Notes under the pieces: generated by a model
Told to the model about the DNA's origin: nothing
Seen by the model: the letters and a program-made list of their open reading frames with translations, nothing else
The model's database searches: none
In this document: positions 1 through 8,545 of the stretch, in pieces
How positions within the stretch are numbered: the first letter of the stretch is position 1
Layout of the letters: the number at the start of each line of letters is the position of its first letter
Position numbers and translations under genes: made by a program
Source: an uncultured Opitutaceae bacterium
Lineage (GTDB): Bacteria; Verrucomicrobiota; Verrucomicrobiia; Opitutales; Opitutaceae
Direction: 5' to 3'
NCBI GenBank assembly: GCA_903862935.1
Contig: CAIOZY010000061.1
Coordinates: forward strand, 1 to 55,024
DNA length: 55,024 bases

Positions 1-70
1 CGCCGGTTCCAACGCCGTCTCCACGCGCCACCACGATCCGGCGGCGCAGATCCTGACTCAAGGGTCTCAT
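1..70 (-). CDS. IS630-type transposase, 5' end only (runs off the window)
   Basis: Reading leftwards from the ATG at 70-68 gives MRPLSQDLRRRIVVARGDG and a few more residues before the window edge. The opening 'PLSxDLRxRIV' followed by a Gly-rich turn is the usual start of the helix-turn-helix domain of IS630/Tc1-type transposases. A purine-rich stretch (AGAGGGG) lies just upstream of the ATG as a possible ribosome site. The 70 bases between this ATG and the next gene's stop at 141 probably contain the IS end, but I could not delimit terminal repeats with only one end visible. Only 23 residues are seen, so the family call rests on the N-terminus alone. Confidence 0.6.
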   Translation of the reverse strand, partial: MRPLSQDLRRRIVVARGDGVGTG

Positions 71-140
71 GGACCCCTCTTATCGACGAGGAGCGTCCCC
101 CAGTCAACGTATACCGCTATCTAAATCGAAAATGCTCTAG

Positions 141-1328
141 TCAGGGCACGAGCTCGACGACCTTCAGGGCCTTGTCGGCCTCGCGCGTTCCGGTCAGGAG
201 GGTCACCGTGAGCGAATCCTGGGAGGAGACGACCTGCTCGTAGCGGCCGCCGCCCCACCGGGCGACCGGCTCCCCGTTGATCCGCGTGATCAGGTCGCCG
301 GTCTCGATCTCCGCCCGGTCGGCGGGCGAGCCTGGGACGACCCCGACGACCCGCCAGTACGCCGGGCCCTTGCGCACGCTCAGACCCGTCGTGCGGATCG
401 CCGGGATCGCGATCGGACCGTCCGGGTCGCGGAAGAAGGTGACCCGCTCGTGCTCCTGGTCGAAGGTGACGGTGAAGTGCTTAAGCAGGCCCCCGCCCAG
501 GACGGACATCTCGTTGGTCTCGACGACCACCGGCTGCGGCAGGGCGTAGTCCCCGACGTAGAGCGTCTCCGCGAGACGGCCGACCCGTTCGGTCTGGTCG
601 CCGGTCAGGGTGCCGACCGTAAGCCCGATCGTCGGGCCGAAGGCGAAACGCGGGGCGAGGCCCCGGAAGTTGAGGCTTGCGACGTCGTCGCTGCCCGAGT
701 CGATGAAGGCGCTGAAGCGCTGCTCGCCCAGGCTGACCGAGACGATCGGGACCTTGCCCGGCAGGGTGAAGGCGAGAGTGGAGCCCGGGATCGGGGGAGG
801 GTTCGAGCCCGGAGCGACCGCCCTGAGCACCACCCGGCCGTGCGGATAGTCGAGCGTGAGCAGCGTCTCGCGAAACAGCGGGAACCCGAGCACCCCGTCG
901 ATCCTGACCCCCAGCTGGTCGCTCAGGGACGTGCAGTCGTAGACGGCCGCCGGGACCGCGAGGAAGCGGGCTCCACCGAGCTCGATCCTCTCCAGGGTCG
1001 TCGCCGGCAGGACGGTCGTTCCGCCGTCGGACGAGCGCACGCGAACCTCCGGGATCTGCGGGGGCGGCGCGTTCTTTGCGGGGTAGCGGGCTGCCAATTC
1101 CGGGGTGACGAGCGTGACCGAGGAGCCCGTGTCGACCAGGAAGTGGTAGGGCCCGGACTTATCCCACTTGGCCTCGACGACCAGCATGTTGCCGATCAAT
1201 CGGGCCGGCAGGCTCACCTCGGCCGACCCCAGGCGCGTGCTCCCGGGCCGCACCGGCTCGCCCGGGAAGGGAAGGCAGCCTCCGAGGACAAGGCACAGGG
1301 CCGCCGCGGCTGGGCCCCAGAGCCTCAT
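141..1328 (-). CDS. Lipoprotein with doubled retropepsin-like domain and PDZ domain
   Basis: A 395-residue predicted envelope protease. The N-terminus has a lipoprotein signal with an LGGC lipobox (Cys18). There are two aspartyl-protease half-domains: an FLVDTGSS motif with Asp66 and a second motif, FIDSGSD, with Asp210. Together they resemble a single-chain, pepsin-like arrangement of retropepsin domains (gag-asp_proteas/aspartyl protease 2 families). The C-terminal ~90 residues form a PDZ domain (GSPADRAEIETGDLI, typical of substrate-binding PDZ). I chose the ATG at 1328 because it begins exactly at the signal sequence; the longer open frame upstream is out-of-frame MFS coding sequence. The start overlaps the MFS stop by 4 bp (ATGA), suggesting translational coupling. 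Substrate unknown. Confidence 0.85.
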   Translation of the reverse strand: MRLWGPAAAALCLVLGGCLPFPGEPVRPGSTRLGSAEVSLPARLIGNMLVVEAKWDKSGPYHFLVDTGSSVTLVTPELAARYPAKNAPPPQIPEVRVRSSDGGTTVLPATTLERIELGGARFLAVPAAVYDCTSLSDQLGVRIDGVLGFPLFRETLLTLDYPHGRVVLRAVAPGSNPPPIPGSTLAFTLPGKVPIVSVSLGEQRFSAFIDSGSDDVASLNFRGLAPRFAFGPTIGLTVGTLTGDQTERVGRLAETLYVGDYALPQPVVVETNEMSVLGGGLLKHFTVTFDQEHERVTFFRDPDGPIAIPAIRTTGLSVRKGPAYWRVVGVVPGSPADRAEIETGDLITRINGEPVARWGGGRYEQVVSSQDSLTVTLLTGTREADKALKVVELVP

Positions 1329-2653
1329 CGGTGGGGCTTGGGAAGCGGCAGCGCCATGATCCACGGCGCCGCGAGGACAAGGGCCGCCAGACCGTACGTC
1401 AGGCTCGGCCCCTGCCACCAGTACAGCAGGCAGGCTGACACCGGCCCGAACCCGCGGGCGAGGGAACCCAGGGAGCGGAACACCCCGAGCATGCGCCCCT
1501 GCTGCTCGGGGCGGCTGTAGAGGGAGACCAGCGCCGAGACCGACGGGTTGATCAGGCCCGACCCCAGCCCAATAGCGGCGAGCCCAACGTAGAGCCCGGG
1601 CTCGGAAGGGGACAGTCCCGTGATCAAGAGCCCCACCAGCTCGACAGCGAGCCCCCACATCAGCACCGCTTTTTCTCCGAAGCGCGGCACGGCCTGGCGG
1701 ACGATTCCGCCCTGGGTGAAGATCGCCACCAAGCCGAGGAAGGCGAACATCTTCCACATGTCGGTCGGCCGGTAGTGGAACCGGTCCGCTGCGAGGAAGG
1801 GCAGCGAGAACTCCATGCCGCTGAACGACAGGGTGAACACGAAGTAAAGCCAGTTGGTGCGCCGCGCGGGCCCGGCCTCGGCCGCGATCAGCTCGTGCAC
1901 CGGGTGCCGGATCCGCACGATCTCGGCCGCCTCCTGGTGGGCCGGGTCCAGGGTCTCGCGGAAGCGTGTCGTGATCCACACGAGGTTCACGATGCTAAAG
2001 CACGCCGAAAGGATCGCGGGAACGGAGAAGGGGTTGATCCCGAAGTGGGCCAGGCCGGGGTGGGAGGCCGTCAGGTCCTTGAAGGCGGCGATGCTGCCGA
2101 TCGCCGGCCCGAAGAGGAATCCCAGGCCGAAGGCGACGCCCACCAGGCCCATCCCCTTGGCGCGGTTCTCTCGGCTGGTCACGTCGGCGACGGCCGCGGT
2201 TGCCACCGACAGGTTCCCGGCGAAGGCCCCCCCGAGGAGCCGGGCCAGAACGAACAGGGCGAACGAGCCGCTGAACACCCACATCAGGTAGCTCGCCGCC
2301 GTCCCCGCCACCGTGACGAGCAGCACCTTCCGGCGGCCGATCCGGTCCGACAGGGCCCCCCACAAGGGGGCGCAGACAAACTGCAGGAACGAGTAGAGCG
2401 ACCCCAAAATCCCGCCGAAGAGCACCTCGCGGTAGTTGCCGCGGGCCCCAACCAGGTGCGCCAGCGACTCAATCTGGCCCAGGAGCCACCCGAGGACGCC
2501 GCCGGCCCCGTCGGCCTTCAGGTAGTAGGCGAGGATCGCCGGGAACAGCGGGAAGATGATCGTGAAGCCGAGCAGATCGATGAAGATCGTCAGGAAGATG
2601 ATCCCGAGACGGGACCTGCTTCCCGGCTGGCGTGGGGCGGCTTCAGGGGGCAT
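1325..2653 (-). CDS. MFS transporter, drug:H+ antiporter type (TetA-like)
   Basis: A 442-residue inner-membrane major facilitator with about 12 hydrophobic segments. The loop after TM2 carries the family signature GALSDRIGRRKVLL (motif A), and a TM5-like segment GLGFLFGPAIGS fits antiporter motif C. The first hydrophobic helix, IIFLTIFIDLLGFTIIFPLFP, is typical of TetA/multidrug exporters, though the substrate cannot be told from sequence. It starts 7 bp after glyA ends and overlaps the protease gene by 4 bp, so it probably belongs to the same transcript. An insertion of roughly 40 residues after TM1 (KADGAGGVLGWLLGQIES region) lengthens the first periplasmic loop compared with plain TetA. 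Confidence 0.85.
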   Translation of the reverse strand: MPPEAAPRQPGSRSRLGIIFLTIFIDLLGFTIIFPLFPAILAYYLKADGAGGVLGWLLGQIESLAHLVGARGNYREVLFGGILGSLYSFLQFVCAPLWGALSDRIGRRKVLLVTVAGTAASYLMWVFSGSFALFVLARLLGGAFAGNLSVATAAVADVTSRENRAKGMGLVGVAFGLGFLFGPAIGSIAAFKDLTASHPGLAHFGINPFSVPAILSACFSIVNLVWITTRFRETLDPAHQEAAEIVRIRHPVHELIAAEAGPARRTNWLYFVFTLSFSGMEFSLPFLAADRFHYRPTDMWKMFAFLGLVAIFTQGGIVRQAVPRFGEKAVLMWGLAVELVGLLITGLSPSEPGLYVGLAAIGLGSGLINPSVSALVSLYSRPEQQGRMLGVFRSLGSLARGFGPVSACLLYWWQGPSLTYGLAALVLAAPWIMALPLPKPHR

Positions 2654-2660
2654 GGCGGAT

Positions 2661-3926
2661 TCAGGCCCTGTAGGGCAGGGGGAAGCGGGACATGAGGGCG
2701 ACGGCCTTCTCCTTGGCGGCCGCTATCGCGGCTGCCTCCTCGGGCTTGCCGATCGCACGGGCGACCGAGTCGATCAGCTCGGCGATCTGGGCCATCTCGG
2801 GTTCCCTCAGCCCCCGGGTCGTGACGGCGGCCGTCCCCAGCCGGATCCCGGAGCCCTGGAACGGGGAGCGGGTCTCGAAAGGCACCGTGTTGCGGTTGCA
2901 CGTGATGTTCGCCAGATCGAGCTTCTCCTGGACGGTCTTTCCCGTGAGCTCGGGCAGGTTCGCCCGCAGGTCCACCAGGAACAGGTGGTTGTCGGTCCCG
3001 CCGGAGACGATCCTGTAGCCGCGGGAGGCCATGGCTGCAGCGAAGGCCTTGCTGTTGGCGATCACCTGGGCGGCGTAGAGCTTGAACTCGGGCTTGAGGC
3101 ACTCGCCGAAGCACACGGCCTTGGCCGCAATGACGTGCATCAGGGGCCCGCCCTGGATGCCCGGCAGCACGGTCGCGTCGATCGCCTTCGCGTGCTCGGC
3201 CTTGCACAGGATCAGGCCGCCGCGCGGCCCGCGCAGGGTCTTGTGGGTGGTCGTCGTGACGAAGTCGGCGTAGGGGACGGGCGAGGGGTGGAGCCCCGCG
3301 GCGACCAGGCCGGCGATGTGGGCGATGTCGGCGAACAGGTACGCCCCGCAGGCCTTGGCGATCTCGCCCATGCGGGCGAAGTCGATCGTGCGCGAGTAGG
3401 CGCTTGCGCCCACGGTGATCATCTTGGGCTTCTCGCGCATCGCCGTCTCGGCGAGCTGGTCGTAGTCGATCCGGTTGTCGTCCGGCCTCACTCCGTAGGC
3501 GACCACCTGGTAGAGCATCCCGGAGAAGTTCTTGGGGAAGCCGTGGGTTAGGTGCCCGCCGTGCTCGAGGCTCATGCACAGGATCTTGTCGCCCGGCTTC
3601 AGGACCGAGAAGTACACGGCCATATTGGCCTGCGAGCCGGAGTGCGGCTGGACGTTGGCGTGCTCGGCCCCGAAGAGCTTCTTCGCCCGGTCGATCGCCA
3701 GCTGCTCGGCGATGTCGACGAACTGGCAGCCGCCGTAGTAGCGCTTGCCCGGGTAGCCTTCTGCGTACTTGTTGGTGAGCACGCTGCCCTGGGCCTCGAG
3801 GACGGCCGGGTAGGTGAAGTTTTCCGATGCGATCAGCTCGATGTGGCTGTGCTGGCGGGCCAGTTCGGAGGCGATCGCCGCGTGCAGTTCCGGGTCGAGT
3901 TTCGAGAGCGGGGATGAGTTGAGCAT
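2661..3926 (-). CDS. glyA: Serine hydroxymethyltransferase
   Basis: A 421-residue PLP enzyme that interconverts serine + tetrahydrofolate with glycine + 5,10-methylene-THF, supplying one-carbon units. Hallmarks are the ELIASENF start, [13 protein letters not shown], the FADIAH aspartate (Asp200, PLP ring) and the [11 protein letters not shown] Schiff-base lysine (Lys229). Length and motif order match the bacterial family with no gaps. It shares a strand with purD upstream; both serve glycine/one-carbon/purine metabolism, so co-transcription makes sense. It ends 7 bp before the MFS gene. Confidence 0.97.
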   Translation of the reverse strand: MLNSSPLSKLDPELHAAIASELARQHSHIELIASENFTYPAVLEAQGSVLTNKYAEGYPGKRYYGGCQFVDIAEQLAIDRAKKLFGAEHANVQPHSGSQANMAVYFSVLKPGDKILCMSLEHGGHLTHGFPKNFSGMLYQVVAYGVRPDDNRIDYDQLAETAMREKPKMITVGASAYSRTIDFARMGEIAKACGAYLFADIAHIAGLVAAGLHPSPVPYADFVTTTTHKTLRGPRGGLILCKAEHAKAIDATVLPGIQGGPLMHVIAAKAVCFGECLKPEFKLYAAQVIANSKAFAAAMASRGYRIVSGGTDNHLFLVDLRANLPELTGKTVQEKLDLANITCNRNTVPFETRSPFQGSGIRLGTAAVTTRGLREPEMAQIAELIDSVARAIGKPEEAAAIAAAKEKAVALMSRFPLPYRA

Positions 3927-3939
3927 GGGAGAAAGGAAG

Positions 3940-3963
3940 AGCCCTGCCGGGTTCGGCCGGGCT
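3940..3963 (-). terminator. GC hairpin in the glyA leader (weak terminator or leader stem)
   Basis: On the minus strand AGCCC...GGGCT arms enclose a second GC stem (GGCCG/CGGC). The stem is followed by the pyrimidine-rich tract CTTCCTTTCTCCC directly before the glyA ATG at 3926. It could terminate the upstream phosphatase transcript or tune glyA entry. There is no clean U-run, so the call is tentative. Confidence 0.3.
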
Positions 3964-4004
3964 AGCGAGTCTCTAGCGCAATGGCGCCGGACCGCGAGGA
4001 TTTT

Positions 4005-4481
4005 TCACGAGACGAGCCGGCGCAGGTACTCGACGATCGAGGGGATCGCCTCGACCATCTCGTCGCGGCTGGACTCGTAGACCGGCAGGGGGCTGCCGTA
4101 GGGGTCGGCGATCTCCCTCATCCTGTCGTCCAAGAGCTCCCGGAACAGGAGCAGGCGCTCCGGCGGCGGCTCGCCGGTCAGCTGGATCATCGTGCGGTGA
4201 GACTCGGTCATGCACAGGACGAGCAGGGACTTGTCGAGCAGCTCCTGGGTGACCGGCTGGCTCTGGTGGCTGGCCAGGGTGATGCCGACTTTCTTGAGCG
4301 CGATCGCCGAGTACTCGGTCGCCGGGTCCCCCCGGCGGGCCGCCACCCCGGCCGAGATCACCGGCACGGAGCGCAGCGGTTCGGGCTGGGCGGCCAGCGC
4401 GTGCCGGAGCAGCGCGGCGGCCATCGGGCTCCGGCAGATGTTTGCCGTGCACACAACAAGGACGTGTCCGGTCGCGGGCAT
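4005..4481 (-). CDS. Low-molecular-weight protein tyrosine phosphatase
   Basis: A 158-residue cytoplasmic phosphatase of the LMW-PTP/arsenate-reductase fold. The P-loop CTANICRS fits CX5R(S/T) near the N-terminus and the general-acid aspartate sits in IADPYGS near the C-terminus. Start ATG 4481 places the P-loop about 8 residues in, as is normal; the longer open frame to 4574 adds low-complexity sequence with no family match. Bacterial homologues often act on tyrosine kinases of exopolysaccharide export, but no such kinase is in the window. The gene begins 43 bp after the preceding gene's stop and is followed by glyA. Confidence 0.88.
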   Translation of the reverse strand: MPATGHVLVVCTANICRSPMAAALLRHALAAQPEPLRSVPVISAGVAARRGDPATEYSAIALKKVGITLASHQSQPVTQELLDKSLLVLCMTESHRTMIQLTGEPPPERLLLFRELLDDRMREIADPYGSPLPVYESSRDEMVEAIPSIVEYLRRLVS

Positions 4482-4524
4482 TAAAGGGAGCAAGGGGACA
4501 CGACTTTTCCGGAAATGCAACGCC

Positions 4525-5196
4525 TTACAACCTGGCTCGGGCCCCGGCGGGGACCGGCAGGCGCCGGAGGGCAACCAGGGTGCGGTGGAGCTGGACGGCC
4601 CGCCTGAGGACCTCGTCCAGGAGCGGGGCCGCCGGCGCGGGCGGCGCGGAGGCGGGGTCGACCGGGTCGGCTGAGAGCGCGCTGTCGCTCAGGTGCTCTC
4701 GGACCAGCAGGGCCTCGTCGTCGCGGGGCTTCTCCCGACGGTCGCTCAGCAGGGCCTCGATCGGGGTTCCGTGCTCGAAGGCCTCCCAGCACTTGCGGTC
4801 CGCATCGGCTTTCACGGCGAGCGGAATGTCGGGTTCGAAGCTGGGGGCCGCAGGCCCGAGGATGATCAACCCGCGGACCGCGTCGGGGGAGGCCAGCGGG
4901 GCGAGCAGCCGGCGGCTTGTGCCGGCGTTGGCGAGGAGGAAGACGGGGTTGTTCGGCCCGGCGTGAAACTTGAGCCAGCCTGCGAGGGCGAGCGCCCCAG
5001 CGGAGTCGCCCGTGGCGTAGCGCAGGTCCAAGACCACGGGACCGCCCCGGGCCGCCTCGGAGGTCGGCAGATCGGCCGGAACCGCGCGGGCCCGGAAGTA
5101 CTTGAGCCCGAGCCCGAGGTCGCGCTCAGCCGGTGCGCCCCGTGCGGCGCCCAGAGCCAGGACGGCGGCGATCAGGAGGGTCGGAACGGCCTTCAT
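4525..5196 (-). CDS. Secreted protein of unknown function, coupled to purD
   Basis: 223 residues. An N-terminal signal peptide is clear (KAVPTLLIAAVLALGAARG then APA). The body contains a VVLDLRYATGDSAGALALAGWL segment and an NNPVFLLANAGTSRRLLAPL segment. These faintly recall the 'LVLDLRGNGGG' and 'PLVVLVNGGTASASE' strands of S41/C-terminal processing peptidases, but the catalytic Ser-Lys pair is not evident. I do not assign a function. The C-terminal third is Ala/Pro-rich then Arg/Leu-rich. Its ATG (5196) overlaps the purD TGA by 4 bp, so it is translationally coupled to purD despite the unrelated job. Confidence 0.75.
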   Translation of the reverse strand: MKAVPTLLIAAVLALGAARGAPAERDLGLGLKYFRARAVPADLPTSEAARGGPVVLDLRYATGDSAGALALAGWLKFHAGPNNPVFLLANAGTSRRLLAPLASPDAVRGLIILGPAAPSFEPDIPLAVKADADRKCWEAFEHGTPIEALLSDRREKPRDDEALLVREHLSDSALSADPVDPASAPPAPAAPLLDEVLRRAVQLHRTLVALRRLPVPAGARARL

Positions 5197-6500
5197 GTCC
5201 GTCCCATCTGCCGGGCGCCGATGTCGCGCCGGTAGTACTTGGTCTCGCAAGCGATGGAATCGCAGGCCGCGTAGGCGCGGTCGGCGGCGGCCCTCAGGGT
5301 GGGCCCGACAGCGACGACCCCCAGGACCCGCCCGCCGCTGGTCACGAGGCGGCCGGCGGCGTCGCGGGCCGTGCCGGCGTGCAGGATCTGGGTTTGGGGC
5401 GGCAGGGCCGCCGCCGGGGGCAGGCCGATTGCGTCACCCCTCGGGTACGGCCCGGGGTAGCCGCGGGCCGCGACGACGACGCAGATCGCCGGCTCGGGCC
5501 GCACCACCAGGGGCGTGCCACCGAGATGCCCGTGGGCTGCTGCCCACAGCAGCCCCAGCAGGTCGCTCTCGACCCGCGGCAGGACCGCCTGGGTCTCGGG
5601 GTCCCCGAAGCGCGTGTTGAACTCCAGCACCTTCGGCCCGTCCGGCGTGAGCATGATCCCGATGAAGAGGGTTCCCCGAAAGTCGATCCCCTCGGAAGCG
5701 ATTCCCTCGACCGATGGCCGCACGATCGTCCGCTCGATCCGCCCGAGCAGCTCCGCCGTGACGACCGCCGCCGGGGAGCACGCGCCCATGCCGCCCGTGT
5801 TGGGCCCCGTGTCGCCGTCGCCGATGCGCTTGTGGTCCTGGGCGGTCGGCAGGATCACGTAGTCGCGGCCCGAGACGATGACCAATATCGAGGTCTCCTC
5901 CCCGGTCAGGCACTCCTCGATCAGGATCTTCGCGCCGCCGGCCGGGGGCCTGCCCGCCGCCCCGAGTGCGAGCAGGTCGCGCGCGGCGGCCTCGGCCTCG
6001 GCCCGGCCCGTCGCCACGACGACCCCCTTGCCCGCGGCCAACCCGTCGGCCTTGACGACGATCGGAACCGGACGCTGCCGCATCCAGGCGATTGCCGAGT
6101 CGGCATCGCCGAAGATTGCCGCCTCGGCCGTCGGGATCGCGTACTTAAGGAGGATTTCCTTGGTGTAGATTTTCGAGGCCTCCAGGCGGGCCCCGTCCGC
6201 CTTGGGCCCGTAGGCGGCGATCCCGGCAGCGCCGAGGGCGTCGACCAGCCCCAGGGAGAGCGGCACCTCGGGCCCGACGACGACGAAGTCGGCCCCCTCG
6301 TCCCGGGCGAGCGCGACCAGTCCGGGGACGTCGTCGGCCGGGACGGGCCGGCAGGTCACGTCCGAGGCGATCCCGGCGTTTCCGGGGGCGCACAGGACGC
6401 GGGGGCGCCCCGGGGAGGCGGCCAGGGCCCGGACGAGCGCATGCTCGCGGCCGCCGGAACCGACCACCAGGACGCACCGGGGAAGGGCGTGGGAACTCAT
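5193..6500 (-). CDS. purD: Phosphoribosylamine--glycine ligase
   Basis: 435 residues; the second step of purine synthesis (phosphoribosylamine + glycine + ATP to GAR). The N-terminal motif VLVVGSGGREHAL is diagnostic. The ATP-grasp core shows VVKADGLAAGKGVVVA, and the active-site segments GDGDTGPNTGGMGA and LEFNTRFGDPETQ are intact. Start ATG 6500 gives the normal family length; the open frame to 6749 upstream is inside the preceding gene. That gene's TGA overlaps this ATG by 4 bp. Confidence 0.97.
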   Translation of the reverse strand: MSSHALPRCVLVVGSGGREHALVRALAASPGRPRVLCAPGNAGIASDVTCRPVPADDVPGLVALARDEGADFVVVGPEVPLSLGLVDALGAAGIAAYGPKADGARLEASKIYTKEILLKYAIPTAEAAIFGDADSAIAWMRQRPVPIVVKADGLAAGKGVVVATGRAEAEAAARDLLALGAAGRPPAGGAKILIEECLTGEETSILVIVSGRDYVILPTAQDHKRIGDGDTGPNTGGMGACSPAAVVTAELLGRIERTIVRPSVEGIASEGIDFRGTLFIGIMLTPDGPKVLEFNTRFGDPETQAVLPRVESDLLGLLWAAAHGHLGGTPLVVRPEPAICVVVAARGYPGPYPRGDAIGLPPAAALPPQTQILHAGTARDAAGRLVTSGGRVLGVVAVGPTLRAAADRAYAACDSIACETKYYRRDIGARQMGRT

Positions 6501-8401
6501 AACACTTGGAGCTTCTTTCGGTAGTAGGCCACGACCTCGTCGGGGTCGTCGGTGAACAGGATGTAGTCGGCGATCCAGGCGGGGGCCCGCTTGGTGCGGA
6601 TCATCTCCCGGATCTGGCGGCGCAGGTGCGAGAAGAACCGGGCGTTGAAAAAGACAAAGGGCACCCGCGGGCGGATGCCCAGCTTCAGGTTGCACATCTC
6701 GATCCCGATCTCCTCCAGGGTCCCGACCCCCCCGACGTTGAAGATGCAAAAGTCGGCAACCTCAAACCACTTCTGCCGGAAGTGGCGGGAGGACTCCTGG
6801 AAGGTGTTGAAGAAGTCCACGCCCAGCTCCGGGGGCTGCGCCTCCAGCTCCAGGAAACAGGCGCCCGTCAGGGCCCCCTTGGTGCGGGCCTGCTCGGTCG
6901 CCAGGCGCATGACGCCGCCGCCGCCGCCTGTCAGAACGCCGACGTTCCCGCCGATGAAGGAGGCCAGGCGCTCCACCAGGACCGAGATGCGCTCGGTGTC
7001 GGCCTGCTCCAGGCCCAGGGCAGACCCGTAGAAGGCGAGGATCGTCGCCTGCTGGAACTTGCGGGCGTTCTCCTCGCGAACGAAGAAGCCGTGGTCCTTC
7101 TTGTAGACGTGTAGGTAAATGTCCTTGGTGAGTTCGTCGTACCAGTACGTCTGCAGGCCCATATGGTCGAAGGTGTCGAGGCGGGCGTGGGCGTTGGAGG
7201 ACAGGAAGTACCCATGGGTGCGCGAGGCCATGCGGAAGATGAGGCGCTTGAGCTTAAGGTCGGCGAACCGCGCCATCAGCTCCACGTGCTCGACCAGCCC
7301 CGGGAAGAACTCCACGGCCAGGGTGTCCGCCCCTTCCGGGGCCGCGTCCAGGGCCTGGATCATCGTGCGGTAGCCGCGGGGGCCGTCGCCGCCGAGGACC
7401 TTCTTCAGGTCGTCGCCCCCCTTGAAGCAGACGGAGCGGTTGTCCATGGTCGCCGTCTGGCCGCGCACCGAGATGCGGGCCCGCGGCCGGGACTCACCGA
7501 ACTCCTGCTGGGGGCCCTCGTCGAGCGCCGCAAACAGTCCGGAGGCCGACGCAAGCAGCCGCTGGCGGCGCTTGGCAAGGGTCTTGAACTCGGGGTCGCT
7601 GAAGGCCGGGGCGCGGAAGATCTCGAGGGACACCAGCGGGTTCACAACCGGCTGGTCGCCCGTGTTGTAGATCTCGAGCATGATGTTGGTGCCGAAGGTC
7701 TGGATCGGGTCGAGGAGCACCGCCCCGGTGTGGATCCCGAAGTTGCCCTCGCCCTGGTTGAGCACGACGTAGTGCTCCCTGAGGTACATGGAGCACGAGG
7801 TGAGGATGCCGGAGCGCGGGGGGATCGTCAGGGGGGAGATGTCGTGGCGCATCTGCACCTTGTCCAGGAACGCGCGGCCCGCCTCGCCGCCGACGATCAG
7901 CTCGAAGTTCAGCCGCTGCAGCCTCGGGTCGAGCGTGTAGCTCACCTGGTGGGGGGTGAGAAACACCCGGCCGCCCCGGTCGATGCTGATCGTGCTGGGC
8001 AGCTTCAGGCGGTTCTCCTTCACCGCCTCCCAGATCTCCTCGGTCGACAGCTTCGAGGCGGCCGGCGCGAAGAACAGGCGCCCGGCGGGCGCCCCGGGCC
8101 GCAGGAGCTTCTTCCAGTACGGGGCGTTGGGGAAGCTCAGGTCGTAGATGAACGCGTCGGCCTCCAACGTCAGGCGGTGGCCGTCCACGGCGGGGGAGCC
8201 GTGAATTGTCATCTCGATGCCGATGCGGGCCAGCGAGCTTCGCTCGCTGAACTTCAGCTCGCTTAAGTGCGCCTTGAGGAACTCGAACTCCGCGGGGTTT
8301 CGCGGCCAGAACGCCAGGGTCAGCGAGACCGTGCGCTCGTCCTGGTTTCGGATCGCCAGGATCTGGCCGTCCTCGCTGGTCCAGAATTGGTCGGGATTCA
8401 T
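6497..8401 (-). CDS. LOG-family nucleotide hydrolase with N-terminal dCTP-deaminase-like domain
   Basis: 634 residues, far longer than a plain LOG protein (~190-250). Residues ~455-634 form a LOG/TIGR00730 Rossmann domain: ILAFYGSALGLE, a Gly-rich loop GVLTGGGGGVM (~488-498) and FNVGGVGTLEEIGIEM (~554-569, the PGGxGTxxE-type catalytic motif with the first Pro replaced). LOG enzymes release the base from nucleoside 5'-monophosphates. Residues ~150-265 read like the dCTP deaminase/dUTPase barrel: LDPIQTFGTNIMLEIYNTGD lines up with the IDPGxxGxxxLExxNxGxxP block, with Glu243 at the deaminase glutamate position. The usual GRSS arginine loop is absent. Residues 1-150 and 270-450 are unassigned. 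Start ATG 8401; divergent from the FKBP gene across 144 bp; ATGA-coupled to purD. Confidence 0.8.
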   Translation of the reverse strand: MNPDQFWTSEDGQILAIRNQDERTVSLTLAFWPRNPAEFEFLKAHLSELKFSERSSLARIGIEMTIHGSPAVDGHRLTLEADAFIYDLSFPNAPYWKKLLRPGAPAGRLFFAPAASKLSTEEIWEAVKENRLKLPSTISIDRGGRVFLTPHQVSYTLDPRLQRLNFELIVGGEAGRAFLDKVQMRHDISPLTIPPRSGILTSCSMYLREHYVVLNQGEGNFGIHTGAVLLDPIQTFGTNIMLEIYNTGDQPVVNPLVSLEIFRAPAFSDPEFKTLAKRRQRLLASASGLFAALDEGPQQEFGESRPRARISVRGQTATMDNRSVCFKGGDDLKKVLGGDGPRGYRTMIQALDAAPEGADTLAVEFFPGLVEHVELMARFADLKLKRLIFRMASRTHGYFLSSNAHARLDTFDHMGLQTYWYDELTKDIYLHVYKKDHGFFVREENARKFQQATILAFYGSALGLEQADTERISVLVERLASFIGGNVGVLTGGGGGVMRLATEQARTKGALTGACFLELEAQPPELGVDFFNTFQESSRHFRQKWFEVADFCIFNVGGVGTLEEIGIEMCNLKLGIRPRVPFVFFNARFFSHLRRQIREMIRTKRAPAWIADYILFTDDPDEVVAYYRKKLQVL

Positions 8402-8545
8402 GTTGGGAAACCGGCGATTATGGGGACCGGTCCGGTCCCGACTCAAGCGGGGATTCGGGCCGCTTTTGGCGGGGCCAGACCCGGGGAGGAAGGGGTTGCA
8501 ATCGGACCGGCCCCGCCCATCCTCACCGCTCAACCTTAAATCCGC

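Noticed and set aside
141-1979. 612-codon minus-strand frame from 1979
   Set aside because: Only the part from 1328 matches the lipoprotein/protease; the first ~217 codons are an out-of-frame reading of the MFS gene, with Arg/Gly/Pro-rich nonsense.
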